From positions 1-64,000 of the forward strand of contig NZ_JAHKQT010000042.1 of assembly GCF_018861145.1 (NCBI RefSeq): DNA of 64,000 nucleotides, given 5' to 3'. Position numbers and translations under genes: made by a program. This document shows, piece after piece, positions 61,694 through 64,000 of this stretch (the first letter of the stretch is position 1; every line of letters starts with the position of its first letter). The stretch is from Poseidonibacter lekithochrous. Lineage in GTDB: Bacteria > Campylobacterota > Campylobacteria > Campylobacterales > Arcobacteraceae. Under the pieces are notes generated by a model. That model did not search any database. It saw only the letters and a program-made list of their open reading frames with translations, and was not told the DNA's origin.

Positions 61694-61711
61694 ACTCTTT
61701 TGAAATTATAA

Positions 61712-61737
61712 AAGGAGAAGTTTATAAACTTTCTCCT
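61712..61737 (+). terminator. Near-palindromic hairpin after the kinase gene
   Basis: GGAGAAGTT (from 61714) pairs with AACTTTCTCC (to 61736) with one bulged base and a TATA loop. It lies 20 bases after the kinase stop and covers the stop of the leftward small gene, so may terminate both. Confidence 0.5.
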
Positions 61738-61859
61738 TCTTTATCCTCTTTATCTTCATCTTCAAATCTTTTTTGAAGTTTAGATGTAAAAAAAGCTAAC
61801 ATAATCACTACAATAGCAACTATTGTAAAGCCAATTAATTCAGAGATTAAGTCATTCAT
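61722..61859 (-). CDS. Small single-pass membrane protein, 45 residues
   Basis: A 45-codon ORF starting MNDLISELIGFTIVAIVVIM: one membrane helix near residues 9-24 followed by a charged tail (KLQKRFEDEDKEDKEGESL). Its ATG follows immediately after the stop (TAG) of the upstream lipoprotein gene, suggesting coupled translation. No family was recognised. It was too short for the usual ORF cut-off. The function is unknown. Confidence 0.65.
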   Translation of the reverse strand: MNDLISELIGFTIVAIVVIMLAFFTSKLQKRFEDEDKEDKEGESL

Positions 61860-62051
61860 CTAAAATGGTATTACTGCATCAATAATTTCACCAGTACCAG
61901 AGATACTATCTCCTACAACATCTGGTGTAACGGTATTTACTACAGCTCCTACAACTTTAAAAGGTGCAGATACTACTGTCCCTACAATACAACCTTGAAT
62001 TGATATAGAAATAAAAGAAATGAATAGTATTTGTAATAGTTTTGTGCTCAT
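61860..62051 (-). CDS. Small lipoprotein
   Basis: A 63-residue protein with a lipoprotein signal (LLQILFISFISISIQGC; lipobox with Cys near residue 21) followed by GTVVSAPFKVVGAVVNTVTP and DVVGDSISGTGEIIDAVIPF, a glycine/valine-rich mature part with no charged cluster. It belongs to a family of small conserved lipoproteins of unknown role, from memory. The start has AAGG upstream. It is encoded with the 45-residue membrane protein. Confidence 0.75.
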   Translation of the reverse strand: MSTKLLQILFISFISISIQGCIVGTVVSAPFKVVGAVVNTVTPDVVGDSISGTGEIIDAVIPF

Positions 62052-62135
62052 TTATTACCTTGAAATTTTTTCATAAGTATATCAAAAGATTATTAATACT
62101 ACTTTTTGCATACATAATTTGTAAATATTAAAAGT

Positions 62136-62152
62136 AAATGATAACCATTATT
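62136..62152. promoter_or_regulatory. Candidate Fur box 1
   Basis: AAATGATAACCATTATT resembles the Fur consensus (GATAATGATAATCATTATC family), about 82 bases upstream of the imelysin start. Together with a second site at 62206 it suggests iron repression. Confidence 0.55.
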
Positions 62153-62205
62153 AATATTAAGTGGCGCTTAAGAATAAAATTACTAGAATGTCACAAATCA
62201 TTTAT

Positions 62206-62219
62206 GATAATAATTATTA
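62206..62219. promoter_or_regulatory. Candidate Fur box 2
   Basis: GATAATAATTATTA contains the perfect 12-bp palindrome TAATAATTATTA (62208-62219), 15 bases before the ATG at 62234. This position would block translation initiation or transcript elongation, as expected for Fur control. Confidence 0.5.
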
Positions 62220-62233
62220 GTATAGGAACTAAA

Positions 62234-63577
62234 ATGTTAAATTTAAAATTAATTACAGTATCAGTTGGTTTAGCTGCTGCTTTATCTTTCTCGGGTTGTG
62301 TTACAAGCTCTGAAAATATGGAAACTACAAAAAAAGTTGAAATGACACAAATATCTCCAATTTTAACTTCATATGCAAAGATTGCAGAAGCAAATTATTC
62401 TGATGCATTAAACGATGCAAAGAAATTACAAATAGCGATTGCAGACTTTACTTCAAATCCTACAGAAAAAACTTTTGCAAATGCAAAAGTTGCTTGGTTA
62501 AATTCAAGAGAATCTTATGGTCAAACTGAGATCTTTAGATTATCAAATGGTCCTATTGATGCTGAAGAAGGTTGGGTTGCTGATACTTATGGTGCACTTG
62601 AAGGACAACTTAACGCTTGGCCTTTAGATGAAAATATGATTGATTATACTATTGATGCAAATGGTGTAAAAACTTCAGGAAATATTATTGATACTATGGG
62701 TACATTTAATCCAGGTGGTGAAGATGCAAGTTCAGTAAATGTTTCAAATATTACAGTTGATGCAATTACAGCATTAAATGAAAATGGTGGCGATGCAAAT
62801 GTAGCAACTGGGTATCATGCTATTGAGTTCTTACTATGGGGACAAGATCAAGACTACTCTAACTTTGTAAAAGATTCAATTACAAATGGTGCAACAACTG
62901 CAGGTCAAAGACCATTAAGTGATTATATCAGCGATAAAAATGCACCTAGAAGAATTGCATTTTTAAAAGCAGCTTCATCAAAAATTGTAAGTGATTTAGA
63001 AACTATTACAAATGCATGGACTAATGATGGATTATATAAAAATGCATTCTTAGGAAAATTAAGTGGTTCAGATGCTTCAAAAAATATTAGTTCAGCTGAT
63101 GCTTTAAAACAAGTTATTGCTGGAATGGGTGTATTTATGAAATCAGAACTTGCAAATGAAAGAATTGCAGTTGCAGTTTTAACTCCAAGTGAAGAAGATG
63201 AGCATTCTTGTTTTTCAGATAATACACACAGGGACATTACTACAAATTATTTAGGTTTTAGAAATGTATTAACTTCGACTTATAATAATGAATCATATGG
63301 TAAGTCGATGCTAGATGCTGTATCTGTAGAAGATAAGAAAAGAATCATTTCTTTAATGAAATCAATTGAAACAAAAATTTCAAGTATTAATAAAGTTGCA
63401 ATGACAAGTGCACACTTTGATTACCAAATTCAACCTGATAATCCTCAATCAAAAGTTATTGTAAAACTTAAAAACGAAATGAGAAAATTAGGTGATGAGA
63501 TGGTTAACGTTGCAAATGCAAATGGAATTTCTTTAACACAAGAAGATGTAACAGACGCTGATGAAACAAAAATCTAA
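62234..63577 (+). CDS. Imelysin-family (M75) iron-regulated lipoprotein
   Basis: A 447-residue exported protein. Start at 62234 (ATG after TAGGAAC), giving a lipoprotein signal (LITVSVGLAAALSFSGC; Cys22). A 32-codon in-frame extension upstream has no signal and crosses the Fur-like sites, so it was rejected. Imelysin features seen are the N-terminal repeat helices (SYAKIAEANYSDALNDAKKL) and the GxHxxE motif in ATGYHAIEFLLWGQDQDYSN. Imelysins are linked to iron uptake and are typically Fur-regulated; proteolytic activity is doubtful. The next gene, a di-haem oxidoreductase, overlaps its end by 17 bases, an arrangement common for this pair. Confidence 0.9.
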   Translation: MLNLKLITVSVGLAAALSFSGCVTSSENMETTKKVEMTQISPILTSYAKIAEANYSDALNDAKKLQIAIADFTSNPTEKTFANAKVAWLNSRESYGQTEIFRLSNGPIDAEEGWVADTYGALEGQLNAWPLDENMIDYTIDANGVKTSGNIIDTMGTFNPGGEDASSVNVSNITVDAITALNENGGDANVATGYHAIEFLLWGQDQDYSNFVKDSITNGATTAGQRPLSDYISDKNAPRRIAFLKAASSKIVSDLETITNAWTNDGLYKNAFLGKLSGSDASKNISSADALKQVIAGMGVFMKSELANERIAVAVLTPSEEDEHSCFSDNTHRDITTNYLGFRNVLTSTYNNESYGKSMLDAVSVEDKKRIISLMKSIETKISSINKVAMTSAHFDYQIQPDNPQSKVIVKLKNEMRKLGDEMVNVANANGISLTQEDVTDADETKI

Positions 63578-64000
63578 TTCATTTTTTAGAATTATTTTAA
63601 ATAAAAGCCTTGTAGTAATATTTGCTACAGGGCTTTTTGTCGTTAATAGTTATGCAGATGATATTTCAAGTATAAAAGACAAATCCCTTCTTTTAAAACC
63701 TATAAAGAACCTAAGTGATGAACAATATGATAAGTTTATATTAGGACGAAGTTTTTTTGTTATTCCCTGGGTTGAAGCACCTAGTGCAACAACTGCTAGA
63801 GATGGATTAGGTCCTTTGTTTAATGCAAATACATGTGTTTCATGTCACCCTTCAAATGGGAGGGGAACTTTATATAATAAAAATATGCAGTTCTCAAGAA
63901 GTTTAATTGCTAAATTATCACTTCCTTCTTCTAGTTTACTAGAACATAAAGAAATATTAAAAACTAGTCCTTTAATAGTTGAACCAACTTACGGTGGACA
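63561..64000 (+). CDS. Di-haem thiol oxidoreductase-like protein (DUF1111), 3' end beyond window
   Basis: A partial gene open to the window edge (146 codons seen). Start ATG at 63561, inside the end of the imelysin gene. It has a signal-like hydrophobic segment (LVVIFATGLFVVNSYA) and then LSDEQYDKFILGRSFFVIPW followed by DGLGPLFNANTCVSCHPSNGRGT, a CxxCH haem-binding site in the context typical of the DUF1111/COG3488 di-haem proteins that accompany imelysin in iron-uptake loci. The remaining haem site would lie beyond 64000. Confidence 0.85.
   Translation, partial: MKQKSNSFFRIILNKSLVVIFATGLFVVNSYADDISSIKDKSLLLKPIKNLSDEQYDKFILGRSFFVIPWVEAPSATTARDGLGPLFNANTCVSCHPSNGRGTLYNKNMQFSRSLIAKLSLPSSSLLEHKEILKTSPLIVEPTYGG

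Noticed and set aside
62138-62233. A 32-codon N-terminal extension of the imelysin gene
   Set aside because: It would cover the Fur-like sites and remove the lipoprotein signal from the N-terminus; the internal ATG at 62234 gives a proper signal and lipobox.

Overview
The window is a low-GC, gene-dense chromosomal segment from a member of the Campylobacterota, most likely an Arcobacter-type bacterium (family Arcobacteraceae). The grounds are very A+T-rich coding sequence, frequent TTG starts, -10 elements of the TTTTTTGnTATAAT kind, Campylobacterota-typical families (a PgbA-like protein, kdsA-ribH-nusB-pyrF order, a short RibF overlapping tlyA), and many histidine kinases whose H-box reads HQWRQPL. 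The genus is inferred; no 16S gene is present.

Layout. 1-7.6 kb: mostly leftward housekeeping genes (outer-membrane-like protein, YihY/BrkB, GlcD-type oxidase, PgbA-like protein, Bcp, CmoA, RibF, TlyA), then yigZ. 7.7-18.1 kb: one tightly packed rightward operon for a type II secretion-like machine (G, pseudopilin, F, candidate K, L, M, N, C, D, E, two pseudopilins, SH3 protein). 18.1-28.6 kb: HNH protein, a cysteine-poor SdhB/SdhE-like protein, murA, an EamA transporter, an FMN glutamate-synthase-like protein, a two-RCK potassium channel, kdsA, ribH, nusB, pyrF. 28.6-31.2 kb: a diguanylate cyclase and a cluster of nine tRNA genes. 31.3-61.7 kb: a signalling-rich region with six HQW(R/K)QPL histidine kinases, a CheB-CheR-PAS fusion, a second GGDEF protein, a solute-binding protein and one response regulator, interrupted by a RimB-RimK-AstE-like cassette, an MscS channel, a radical SAM enzyme and small unknown genes. 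61.7-64 kb: small membrane protein and lipoprotein, then an apparently Fur-regulated imelysin/di-haem oxidoreductase pair, the second gene running off the window.

How parts work together. The secretion operon encodes pseudopilins, platform, ATPase and secretin, but no prepilin peptidase lies in the window, so that enzyme must act from elsewhere. The sensory proteins combine periplasmic Cache or tandem solute-binding modules with PAS domains and either kinase or GGDEF output. Only one response regulator is encoded, divergent from its likely kinase across a 47-bp near-palindrome, so the other kinases are orphans here. No CRISPR array, insertion sequence, prophage or obvious defence island was seen. 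The best candidates for under-described biology are the divergent secretion operon with its terminal SH3 protein, the cysteine-depleted SdhB/SdhE-like protein, the swapped-output sensor paralogues and the palindromic control regions.
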